Shown here: positions 22,272 to 30,238 of the stretch, in pieces
Position numbering within the stretch: position 1 is the first letter of the stretch
Layout of the letters: every line of letters starts with the position of its first letter
Source of the DNA: an uncultured Desulfobacteraceae bacterium
GTDB taxonomy: Bacteria > Desulfobacterota > Desulfobacteria > Desulfobacterales > Desulfobacteraceae
Reading direction: 5' to 3'
DNA: 39,899 bases
Assembly: GCA_913041495.1 (NCBI GenBank)
Contig: CAJWHT010000031.1
Span: 1-39,899 of the forward strand
Position numbers and translations under genes: made by a program
The notes under the pieces: model-generated
The model's database searches: none
The model's input: only the letters and a program-made list of their open reading frames with translations
What the model was told of the DNA's origin: nothing

Positions 22272-24086
22272 TTAGAGATGTTTTGGATTTGTTGCATTGA
22301 TATAGGCTTCAACCCCGTCGGTGATGGCGTTGCAGATATCCCTCCGATAGGATTCGGTCATCAGTCGCTTGCACTCCCGTTTGTTGCTGATAAAAGAGGC
22401 CTCCACCAGGATGGATGGCATCCGGGCGCCAAGAAGCACGTAAAAAGGCGCCTGCTTTACTCCAAGGTCGTTGATGTGGGAATACTTCGTCTTCATCCCC
22501 TTGACCATGGATTTGTGCACGTCGTTGGCAAGGCGGGTGGACTCTTCAATTTTAGCATGTTTCATCAGGTCGCTTAGAATGTATTCCAGGTCTGAAATAT
22601 TTTTTTCAGAGGTGGCATTTTCCCGTGCGGCCACGGCAATGGCCTGGTCATCGGTTGCAAGGTTCAGGATATAGGTTTCAATGCCGGCCAGCTTCTTGTT
22701 CCGGGCCGCGTTGCAGTGCATGGAAATAAAGAGATCCGCCCGCTGGGTATTGGCGATGGCGGTCCGTTCTTCCAGGGTGAGTTTCTTGTCCGTTTCCCTG
22801 GTGAGTTGCACCTCGCAGTTGAGTCTGCTGCGAAGCTGCTGGGCAAGTGTTTTTGCAAGTTTCAGCACAATATCTTTTTCCCATATGCCCTTAACGTATC
22901 CCGGTGCCCCGGGATCTTTGCCCCCGTGGCCCGGATCAATAACGATCTTTCTGACCCCTAAGGCCAGTTGCCGGGCGATGTCCGAGGATTTCAGATTGTC
23001 CGTGGTCACCCGGTCCGTCTTTTCAGGTGTGGATTCCGCAGGCGTGTCCAGGGTGGCCTGCATTTCTTTCATGGGGTCCTTGGCACTGCCGTTTTCCCCC
23101 CAGACATCGATGACGATCCTAAACGGGTCTTTCAGGGAAAAGATCTTATAGTTTTCAAAGGCCTTGATATCCACCACCACCCTTACGGTGTGGGGCTGGT
23201 ACTGGCCGGCCCGGGCCTGTTTGAGAAGGTCGTCGTTGATGGGAGTATGTTCGGCAACCCCTTGCCCAAGCCGTGCCTTTTCAATGTCCACGTAAAGGCG
23301 CTGAAAGGGTTTGTTGATTTTGGGATCTTTCTTGAGCAGACGGTGGACGTAGGGACGTTCATGGTCGGCGTTGACAACGATCCGCGTGTATTCCGGGTTG
23401 GACCAGAACCGCAAGCCGGTTACCTTTGTATCTCCTTTGGGAACCGGGACCTTTGGGGGCTGGGATACTGGTTTTTTAAGGGAGATGGGCGTTTTGGGAG
23501 CTGAAGGTGCTTCCGTGGCACGTCTTATAATGTCTTCGGGAGTGTCGGCTTCGTTCAGGTTGGCTTTATACCTGGCGATGGCCGCATCATCCCGGGTTTG
23601 TGCCTTCTTGGACTTCAGGGTTTTAATGTTGTCTTCGACTTTGGGGCTCGGCAGGTCGGCTATGGTTTTTTCTAGTGTCCTGCTCCGCCGGCTGTAGGCA
23701 CTTTGGGGGTACCTGCGTTTGATCCGGGTCAGCAGGTCGCGGCTCCGGGAGACATAGGTGCGGTTGGCCGAGCGTTTGTAAAGCTTAAGGTAGAGTTCGG
23801 CGGCCTTGTACATGCCGGCCGGGGCCCAGGAACTTGAGGGATGCCGCTGGTAAATGTTTTCATATTTTTCGATGCAGCTCAGCCAGGCCGATATGCGCTG
23901 GCTGTCTGCGGGATTATTGCGCAGTTTTTTAAGACAGGTATCCGCCCGCAGATATCTTGTCTTTGCAGGGTTTGCCCAGGCAGTTGTGACCGAAGGCCCC
24001 ACATTCGCCCATCCCAGGAGCATCCAGGCCAGCCAGACAACGGTCAGGGCTGCAAAGAAGCGGGGAACGGGCGGAGAGGATATCAT
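22272..24086 (-). CDS. N-acetylmuramoyl-L-alanine amidase with AMIN domain
   Basis: A 604-residue exported cell-wall hydrolase of the AmiA/B/C class that cuts the lactyl-Ala bond of peptidoglycan, usually at the septum. After an N-terminal signal or anchor (residues about 8-37) comes a TPR-like helical region, a Pro-rich linker, an AMIN domain (about 220-330, VTGLRFWSNPEYTRIVV) that binds peptidoglycan or guides localisation, and a C-terminal Amidase_3 zinc domain. The metal ligands and catalytic Glu are visible in DPGHGGKDPG, WEKDIV, ISMHCNA and SILVEASFISN. The TPR-like insert before AMIN is longer than in E. coli AmiC. Its ATG overlaps the mutS stop (ATGA), so the two are coupled. Confidence 0.92.
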   Translation of the reverse strand: MISSPPVPRFFAALTVVWLAWMLLGWANVGPSVTTAWANPAKTRYLRADTCLKKLRNNPADSQRISAWLSCIEKYENIYQRHPSSSWAPAGMYKAAELYLKLYKRSANRTYVSRSRDLLTRIKRRYPQSAYSRRSRTLEKTIADLPSPKVEDNIKTLKSKKAQTRDDAAIARYKANLNEADTPEDIIRRATEAPSAPKTPISLKKPVSQPPKVPVPKGDTKVTGLRFWSNPEYTRIVVNADHERPYVHRLLKKDPKINKPFQRLYVDIEKARLGQGVAEHTPINDDLLKQARAGQYQPHTVRVVVDIKAFENYKIFSLKDPFRIVIDVWGENGSAKDPMKEMQATLDTPAESTPEKTDRVTTDNLKSSDIARQLALGVRKIVIDPGHGGKDPGAPGYVKGIWEKDIVLKLAKTLAQQLRSRLNCEVQLTRETDKKLTLEERTAIANTQRADLFISMHCNAARNKKLAGIETYILNLATDDQAIAVAARENATSEKNISDLEYILSDLMKHAKIEESTRLANDVHKSMVKGMKTKYSHINDLGVKQAPFYVLLGARMPSILVEASFISNKRECKRLMTESYRRDICNAITDGVEAYINATNPKHL

Positions 24087-26782
24087 TGGGCCTGGGTCAC
24101 CTTCTGTTTGAGGTCATTGAGGAAGTTCAGTGCGTCCAGGGGGGTCATGCAGGCAATATCAACGCTGTCCAGCATTTGTCGAAGTGCTGCAACTTCAGGG
24201 TTTGCCGGGGCAAAAAGGTCCATTTGGCCTGCGTCTCTATCTTTCTTCTGGCGGCTTGCCGTTCGCTTTGCCTTTGTTTTTTTGTTGTTCACAGGGGGCG
24301 CAGGCTGCGGTTCTTTTGGGGGGGCGCCTGTTTCCACGCTGGTCAGAACGGTTTTGGCAACGTCGATAATCTCATCCGGGACGCCTGCCAGCCGCGCCAC
24401 CTGGATGCCGTAGCTCTTGTTGGTGCCCCCTTCCACCAGCCGGCGCAGGAAGACGATGTTGTCGTTGAACTCCTTTACCGCAATATTGTAGTTTTTGATC
24501 CGGGGCTTGGTCTCCTCCAGGCGGATGAGTTCGTGGTAGTGGGTGGCAAACAGGGTTTTGACCCCCCTGCCGTTCAGGTCGTGGAGATATTCGGCCACGG
24601 CCCAGGCGATGCTCATCCCATCGTAGGTGGAGGTGCCCCTGCCGATTTCGTCCAGGATCACCAGAGAGTTTTCCGTGGCGTTGTTGACGATGTTGGCGGT
24701 TTCTTCCATCTCGACCATGAAAGTACTCTGGCCGGATGAGAGATTATCCAGGGCTCCGACCCGGGTAAATATCCGGTCCGTCAGGCAGACCGAGGCCCTT
24801 GCCGCAGGGACAAACGATCCCATCTGGGCCATGAGAACGGTGAGGGCCACCTGCCGCAGCACGGTGGACTTGCCCGCCATGTTGGGGCCTGTGATCAGCA
24901 GTTGCTGCCGTTCTGAGTTATCCAGGTAAACGGAGTTGGGCACGTAACGCTCACCCTGGATCAGTTTCTCCACTACGGGGTGACGCCCCTCCTCAATGTC
25001 AATGATGCCGTCCGTGTTGAGTTCGGGTTTCACGTAGTTGTTTTCACTGGCCCCCCGGGCAAGCCCCTGCAGCACGTCAACCGTGGCGATGAAATCCGCC
25101 ATGGTCAGGATGTCACGGGCCCGGTCCACCACCTGGTCCCGGACCTGGCAGAAAATGTCATATTCCAGGGCGCTTCTGCGGTCCTGGGCATTGAAAATGG
25201 TGCTCTCCACCTCTTTCATCTCTTCGGTGATGAAGCGTTCGGCATTCACCAGGGTCTGTTTCCGGATATAGTGTTCCGGCACACGGTCGGACTGGGCCTT
25301 GGAAACCTCGATGAAATAGCCGAAGACCTTATTGTACTTTATTTTCAGGGAGGAAAGCTGGGTTTTTTCTTTTTCTTTGGCTTCGGTTTTTGCAATCCAG
25401 GACTTGCCGTCACGGGTAATGGCCAGAAGCTCGTCCAGGTCTGGGCTGTACCCGTCGTTGATCAGATTGCCCTCGTTCAGGACATGGACTGCATCCTCCC
25501 GGATGGCGGTCTCGATCAGCGATGCCAGTTCCTCCAGCCGTGAAATAAGGGCGTGCTGGTCCTCAAGACCGGTACCGTTGAGCATGGGGTGGGTAAATCC
25601 GGCAAGGTCGTTGAACAACACCGGCAGATTCTTCAAGGAGTTCTTCAGGGCGATTAGATCCCGGGCATTGCCCTGTCCCATGGAGATTTTGCTGCCCAGC
25701 CGTTCCAGGTCGTACACCGACTTGAGGTGGGTCATGACGGATTCCTGCACATGGGGGGCATTGAGAAGCTCTTCCAGGCAGTCCAGCCGTTCCCGGATCT
25801 TTGATTCATCCACCAGGGGATAGCGGGTCCACTGTTTTATCAGGCGGCCGCCCATGGCCGTGACGGTTTTGTCCAGCACATGGATCAGTGTCCCTTTTTT
25901 ATCCTGGGTCTGGATGTTGGACAGAAGTTCCAGGTTTTTACAGGACCGGTCGTCGATCACCAGAAAATCCTCAAGATCATAGGGGGCGATTTTGAAGATG
26001 TGGCGGGTGTCCTGCATCTGGGTTTCCGCCACGTAGGACATGATGGCCCCGGCCGCAGACACCGCACCGGGCATCCGTTCAATGCCGAAGCCTTCCAGGC
26101 TGCGGGTGGCAAATTTATCCAGCAGGCGTTCCCTGGCTTCTTCAAGGTGAAATGCCATGCGGTCCAGATAGGTGATGCGGTTACCGGCGAATGCCTTTCT
26201 GACCGCAGCGTAGGCCGGATCGGTTTCAAAGGCTGCGGGCAGCAGAATTTCACCGGGAGAAAGCTTCAGTGCTTCGTCGATCAGTGCGGCGGGCAGGGCT
26301 CCGGAACGCCGCGGGACTTCGCAGACCCGGAAGGTGCCGGTGGATATATCCAGGCAGGCCAGGCCGGCTGCATCCTTTACCCTGGCGATGGCCACCAGGA
26401 AGTTGTTTGAGCCCCTGTCCAGAAGGGATTCGTTCAGGATCATACCCGGGGTGATCACCCGGACCACCTCCCGGCGCACAAGTCCCTTGGCTTCGGCCGG
26501 CTCTTCCACCTGTTCGCATACCGCCACCTTGCAGCCGTGCTCAATGAGTTTGGCAATATAGGTGTCGGCGGCTTTGTAGGGCACCCCGCACATGGGGACG
26601 GGGTCTTTGTCGTTCTTGTTCCGGGAGGTCAGGGCGATTTCGAGGATGCCGGCAGCTTCCACGGCATCTTCATGGAACATCTCATAGAAGTCCCCCATCC
26701 GGTAGAAGAGTATGGCATCCTGGTAAGTCTCTTTGATGGCCAGGTACTGGGCCATCATGGGCGTGTGTTTCTTTTTGGTCAT
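24083..26782 (-). CDS. mutS: DNA mismatch repair protein MutS
   Basis: An 899-residue mismatch-recognition ATPase. The mismatch-wedging Phe-x-Glu motif is FYE at residues 32-34 (RMGDFYEMF). The ABC-type ATPase has Walker A GPNMAGKST near residue 630, Walker B VILDEIGRGTSTYDG and THYHEL. Near the C-terminus GQMDLFAP fits the beta-clamp-binding consensus, after a lysine-rich disordered linker. Length is normal for MutS1. The Shine-Dalgarno is weak; the gene starts 23 bases after the LapA-like gene. No mutL is in the window. Confidence 0.97.
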   Translation of the reverse strand: MTKKKHTPMMAQYLAIKETYQDAILFYRMGDFYEMFHEDAVEAAGILEIALTSRNKNDKDPVPMCGVPYKAADTYIAKLIEHGCKVAVCEQVEEPAEAKGLVRREVVRVITPGMILNESLLDRGSNNFLVAIARVKDAAGLACLDISTGTFRVCEVPRRSGALPAALIDEALKLSPGEILLPAAFETDPAYAAVRKAFAGNRITYLDRMAFHLEEARERLLDKFATRSLEGFGIERMPGAVSAAGAIMSYVAETQMQDTRHIFKIAPYDLEDFLVIDDRSCKNLELLSNIQTQDKKGTLIHVLDKTVTAMGGRLIKQWTRYPLVDESKIRERLDCLEELLNAPHVQESVMTHLKSVYDLERLGSKISMGQGNARDLIALKNSLKNLPVLFNDLAGFTHPMLNGTGLEDQHALISRLEELASLIETAIREDAVHVLNEGNLINDGYSPDLDELLAITRDGKSWIAKTEAKEKEKTQLSSLKIKYNKVFGYFIEVSKAQSDRVPEHYIRKQTLVNAERFITEEMKEVESTIFNAQDRRSALEYDIFCQVRDQVVDRARDILTMADFIATVDVLQGLARGASENNYVKPELNTDGIIDIEEGRHPVVEKLIQGERYVPNSVYLDNSERQQLLITGPNMAGKSTVLRQVALTVLMAQMGSFVPAARASVCLTDRIFTRVGALDNLSSGQSTFMVEMEETANIVNNATENSLVILDEIGRGTSTYDGMSIAWAVAEYLHDLNGRGVKTLFATHYHELIRLEETKPRIKNYNIAVKEFNDNIVFLRRLVEGGTNKSYGIQVARLAGVPDEIIDVAKTVLTSVETGAPPKEPQPAPPVNNKKTKAKRTASRQKKDRDAGQMDLFAPANPEVAALRQMLDSVDIACMTPLDALNFLNDLKQKVTQAQ

Positions 26783-26805
26783 GGATGATCAGGACGTGGG
26801 ATGCC

Positions 26806-27336
26806 TTAAACCCCTTTTTTTTCGGGTGTTTCTTCGGGGGCTGCGTCCTCCGTTACAATATCTTCTTCAGCAGTCTTGTCCAGGGCAGGCGTTTCTGTTT
26901 CCAAAGCTTCGGGAATCGCCTCGTCAGGAGTCCTCTCTTGGGCTTTGGTCTCATCGGTGGTGTCACCCGCTTCCTTTGCCTCATTCTTGGCAAGGGCATT
27001 TTTGATATAAGGATCATGGATGAACACATCCAGCCGTTCCTGAAGATCGGTGATTTTCCCGTTGAGGGTGTCGATTTTGCTGTCCCGGCGTTTGATTTCA
27101 CGGCCCAGTTTAAAAGATTTGATCATCCCCTTAAAGGCCATGTACAGGAAGGCGATGGCAAAACAGATTCCCCAATAGGCATAATTGGGCAGGGGATAGG
27201 CCGTATAATGGATGGATTTCACCTTCAGGTCGATGTTCAGGGCAGTGGTCGCAAGAAAGTAGTCCTGGTTCTGGTAGCCAAGCAAGCCTAAAAAGCCCAG
27301 GATAATGAGAAAAAACAAGAATTTTATGGTTTTCAT
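26806..27336 (-). CDS. LapA-like two-helix membrane protein with coiled coil and acidic tail
   Basis: A 176-residue protein. Two membrane helices (FLFFLIILGFLGLLGYQN and YWGICFAIAFLYMAFKGMI) frame a short periplasmic loop, the topology of LapA (YciS) proteins that work with LapB in envelope and LPS assembly. A charged coiled coil (KLGREIKRRDSKIDTLNGKITDLQERLDVF, residues about 75-105) and a long acidic Glu/Pro/Thr tail extend into the cytoplasm. The tail is longer than in LapA. No LapB-type TPR gene is adjacent, so the name is only by resemblance. It is the promoter-proximal gene before mutS. GGAGAGGATGA precedes the ATG. Confidence 0.75.
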   Translation of the reverse strand: MKTIKFLFFLIILGFLGLLGYQNQDYFLATTALNIDLKVKSIHYTAYPLPNYAYWGICFAIAFLYMAFKGMIKSFKLGREIKRRDSKIDTLNGKITDLQERLDVFIHDPYIKNALAKNEAKEAGDTTDETKAQERTPDEAIPEALETETPALDKTAEEDIVTEDAAPEETPEKKGV

Positions 27337-27458
27337 TCATCCTCTCCGTTTAAATTAGCAGGTGCATTGTAAATTGAAGCTGATCATAGATCAAATTTTC
27401 TTTTTTTTCAATTCTTCTTTTAGGGCTTCTCTTGGGTTTTAGGCCCCTTGGATACTGA

Positions 27459-27488
27459 ATTTTAGGCGTGTTTGGTATGGTGTGTCAA
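27459..27488 (-). promoter_or_regulatory. Strong sigma70-type promoter for the LapA-like/mutS operon
   Basis: On the minus strand TTGACA (27488-27483) and TAAAAT (27464-27459) are 18 bases apart, giving a leader of about 115 bases. A small dyad TGATC-TAT-GATCA lies in the leader at 27381-27393. The promoter sits just past the end of the M23-type gene. Confidence 0.7.
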
Positions 27489-27524
27489 AAGGGGGCGCGG
27501 CGGGGGTTTTATGCCGTGGGGAAT

Positions 27525-28106
27525 TTAAAGGAATACAGGATTGATGTGAGTAACCCGGCGGCGGTCGGCAAAGAGCGACCAGTCAAGGCTTTTGTCCGGT
27601 ACCTTCGCCGGAATAATGATACAGGAAAGATGGAGATGGGACAGGAGTTTGGACCGTTTGATCCGTGTGTCGAAGGTGCGGGCGATGACCTGGCCCTCCC
27701 TGACCTTTTGACCGATGGACAGCGCTGGGTCCGGCACCGTATGGGAATAGACCAGGATCACACGTGCATCTTCTTTCTCCCGGGTGTCAAAGGAAACCAC
27801 CAGGGTATGCCCGAGAAGATCCTGGGAGATATTGAGCAGGGTGCCGGATGCCATTGCAGGCACCCGGGTCCCCGGTGCAAGTGTAGATATTCTTCCCTTT
27901 TTCCGGTAAAAACAGATATCGATCCCCTCGTGGCGGGCATGGCGCAGGCCGAAATCCGCCCACCATTTTTCCGGACTGTCCTGTAGCATACCGGGATAAA
28001 ACGGCCATTGGATGGCGGCGAGCGGATCGTTTCCGGATTTTTCATCCGGCAAATCCAGTCCGTTGACCCGGGCGATACGGTCCAGGTAGGCGGGAAACGA
28101 CATCAT
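27525..28106 (-). CDS. M23/LytM-type metallopeptidase domain protein without signal peptide
   Basis: A 193-residue protein whose C-terminal two thirds follow the LytM/M23 fold: RHEGIDI (HxxxD, His59 and Asp63), the GT.VPAMASG strand, VYSHTV (His122), IGQKVREGQVIA and SHLHLS (HxH, His157 and His159). All zinc ligands and the catalytic His are therefore present, so peptidase activity on peptidoglycan-type cross-links is possible. No signal peptide or membrane segment is visible, which is odd for a wall enzyme. It may act in the cytoplasm, reach the periplasm another way, or have a new role. Its ATG overlaps the stop of the CooT-like gene. Confidence 0.75.
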   Translation of the reverse strand: MMSFPAYLDRIARVNGLDLPDEKSGNDPLAAIQWPFYPGMLQDSPEKWWADFGLRHARHEGIDICFYRKKGRISTLAPGTRVPAMASGTLLNISQDLLGHTLVVSFDTREKEDARVILVYSHTVPDPALSIGQKVREGQVIARTFDTRIKRSKLLSHLHLSCIIIPAKVPDKSLDWSLFADRRRVTHINPVFL

Positions 28107-28297
28107 TATTCGGCTTTAAGGATAATCTTATGTCCCATGAGGTTGATGTCCTCGATCACACCTTTGACTTCCTTTTGCTCCCCTAAAAGGCCCCTGAGAA
28201 GAAAGGTGCCGTCTGCCGACGGTGTGATGGCCGCTACGTTTTCCATCAAAAGCTCTTCAGTGCCGTCATGTTTCATATATACGTTGGATTCGCACAT
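28106..28297 (-). CDS. CooT-family small nickel-binding protein
   Basis: A 63-residue protein starting MCESNVYMKHDGTEELLME. This MC.SNVY opening with the N-terminal Cys2 and the later GEQKEVKGVIEDINLMGHKIIL strand pair are typical of CooT-like proteins, small dimers that bind nickel through Cys2 and are linked to nickel enzyme maturation such as CO dehydrogenase. No CODH or hydrogenase gene is nearby. The stop overlaps the start of the M23-type gene (TAATG), a strict coupling that hints at a shared function. Recognition is by memory of the family and not by alignment. Confidence 0.75.
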   Translation of the reverse strand: MCESNVYMKHDGTEELLMENVAAITPSADGTFLLRGLLGEQKEVKGVIEDINLMGHKIILKAE

Positions 28298-28365
28298 GGA
28301 TCCCCCTTATTGTCTCTTGTATTGGGTGGTTTTTCGAAACGCTCAAGGCGTCCTGAGGCTGTGTA

Positions 28366-29022
28366 TCATTCGATGGTGTCCGGATGCAAGAGATTTACAC
28401 GGGGCGGGGCTCCTTTTTCAAGGTCTATGATGGCGCCTGCACCGGATTTGCCCATACTGCAGTTGACCACTGTGGTGCGGCCGACTGTGGTTTTGCCGGG
28501 CTGTTCGTGGATGTGGCCGCAGAGCAAAAGGCCCGGTTCCGCCTGCCGGATAAACCTGAGCAAGCCGCTGCTGCCGCTGGAAAACCTTCCGGCGACCCGG
28601 TCAAGTATCCCCCTGGGCGGGGGATGAACGACCAGCACGGTATCTTCATCCATGGGGCTGGGCAGTGTCTCCAGCCGTTCTTTTTCTTTCAGGCCGATGC
28701 GTGAGGCAAATGGCAGCAGGAAAGTCCCGCCGATGCCCGTAAAGGAAAAGCCGTTGATCCGTTTGGGTTCCGGGGTGAGCAGATCCATGTTGCCGGCCTG
28801 TGCGATGGCGGGTTCCACCCGTTTGAAATCGGTATTGCCCCGGATGGCCAGAACTTTTACGGGCAGGCTGTCCAGTTGGGATATGCCGGTGCGCCAGTTG
28901 AAAAAATGGGTGAGATCACCGGCCGCCACCACAAGATCGGGAGAGAATTTATCCAGCACCTTGTAAATCGTGGTAAGGTGGCCGGGCCGGCCGTGGATGT
29001 CTGCCAGGGCGTAAATTTTCAT
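28366..29022 (-). CDS. Calcineurin-like metallophosphoesterase
   Basis: A 218-residue phosphoesterase of the YfcE/MJ0936-like group. Metal ligand motifs are in order: ADIHGR (DxH), AAGDLTH (GD), RGNTD (GNxD, the usual GNHE changed), VVHPPPRG (H) and LCGHIHEQPG (GHxH). The metal site is complete. The substrate is unknown; members act on cyclic nucleotides, nucleotides or phosphodiesters. The start follows GGAGATATCC. It lies 16 bases downstream of the ATPase gene and about 70 bases upstream of the CooT-like gene, probably in one transcript. Confidence 0.88.
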   Translation of the reverse strand: MKIYALADIHGRPGHLTTIYKVLDKFSPDLVVAAGDLTHFFNWRTGISQLDSLPVKVLAIRGNTDFKRVEPAIAQAGNMDLLTPEPKRINGFSFTGIGGTFLLPFASRIGLKEKERLETLPSPMDEDTVLVVHPPPRGILDRVAGRFSSGSSGLLRFIRQAEPGLLLCGHIHEQPGKTTVGRTTVVNCSMGKSGAGAIIDLEKGAPPRVNLLHPDTIE

Positions 29023-29037
29023 GGATATCTCCGTGGA

Positions 29038-30129
29038 TTATCTCAGCATTAGATAGGCACCGGCCGCAACGAGAACGCCGACAATGGCTGCGGCGATAAT
29101 CACCAGCTTTTTTTTGTTTCTTTTTTTCGGGATCTTTTCTGCAGCAATGTGGTTCTGGTGGGGGGCCAGATCCCGTTTGGGTTTGTCTGCCCGTACCGGT
29201 GACTGATTACCAGTCTTACTTTCGGTTTCAGAAGGGGTCCCCATCTCCGGGACAGGTTCCGGCGGGGCCGGTTGATCGCCGTTGGCCTGAACCACCGGTG
29301 CCCGCCTGCGCTCCGGCGGTGCGGTGATCGCCAATTCCCTGGCGCATTCCCGGATGATGCCTGCGTTAATTCGCTTGAGATTTTTGACGTATCCCGTCAG
29401 CAGGGCATGGTCGCAGATAATGTTGATTTTCCGGGGCAGGCCGTCGGAAAATCTGTGGATCTGCTGGACCGCCTCGGGATCGAAAAGGGTGTCGGAAGTG
29501 CCGGCCACCTGGAGCCTGTAGCGGATATATTCATCGGTTTCTTCATAGACCAGGGCGTCAATGTTGTAATTGAGGGTGATGCGCTGGGTCAGTGCCCGGT
29601 TTGCAGGTCTGTTCAAGGTGCCCCGCAATTCGTTCTGCCCCACCAGAAAGGTGTGGATCAGGCTCTGGCCGTCCTTTTCCATGTTGGAGAAGAGCCGGAT
29701 TTCTTCCAGAAGTGTGTCCGACAGCAATTGGGCCTCGTCCACCACCAGAAGCACTTTTCTGTTTTTTGCATTGGCGTTTTGCAAAAAGCGTTCAAAGCTG
29801 ATGAGAAACCTGTGTTTTGAAGTAAATTCCTTTTTACTGCCGAAGGCCGCAGCAATATAGTTGAGAAAATCCAGGCCCTCAAGGCTGGGATTGGTCACCG
29901 CCACCCGGATGATGCGTTTATCCAGGCTTTTGAAAAGGGCGTTGATCAATGTGGTTTTGCCGGTTCCCACATCTCCGGTGAGCAGGAGAAGCCCTGTGTG
30001 GCCATCTCCCTGGATCCCGTATCTGAGCATGGAGATGGCTTCCCTGTGCTTTTCTCCCAGCCAGAGAAAGGTGGGGTCGGTGCTGATTTGAAACGGCAGA
30101 GCATTTAGCCCGTAATATGATTGATACAT
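29038..30129 (-). CDS. ExeA/GspA-like AAA ATPase with C-terminal membrane helix
   Basis: A 363-residue protein opening with YYGLNALPFQISTDPTFLWLGEKHREAISML, the signature start of ExeA-family ATPases. Walker A is GDVGTGKTT (about residues 52-60), Walker B LLVVDEAQLL, sensor-type QITLNYNIDAL follows, and the domain ends near residue 270. A Pro/Glu-rich linker leads to a single C-terminal helix (LVIIAAAIVGVLVAAGAYLML) that would anchor it in the inner membrane. ExeA relatives help assemble secretins or serve exopolysaccharide/EpsH-type export clusters. No secretin, ExeB or exosortase is in the window, so its client is unknown. Confidence 0.85.
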   Translation of the reverse strand: MYQSYYGLNALPFQISTDPTFLWLGEKHREAISMLRYGIQGDGHTGLLLLTGDVGTGKTTLINALFKSLDKRIIRVAVTNPSLEGLDFLNYIAAAFGSKKEFTSKHRFLISFERFLQNANAKNRKVLLVVDEAQLLSDTLLEEIRLFSNMEKDGQSLIHTFLVGQNELRGTLNRPANRALTQRITLNYNIDALVYEETDEYIRYRLQVAGTSDTLFDPEAVQQIHRFSDGLPRKINIICDHALLTGYVKNLKRINAGIIRECARELAITAPPERRRAPVVQANGDQPAPPEPVPEMGTPSETESKTGNQSPVRADKPKRDLAPHQNHIAAEKIPKKRNKKKLVIIAAAIVGVLVAAGAYLMLR

Positions 30130-30238
30130 AGTCTCAAGGGTCTGGTAAGAGGTTGCTGTCAGGGTGCTGGCCTAAAGTCTCCACGGTTAGGATTTACCAG
30201 TACGGTGGGCATAAATCAACCCGTATTTTGCCCGGAAT

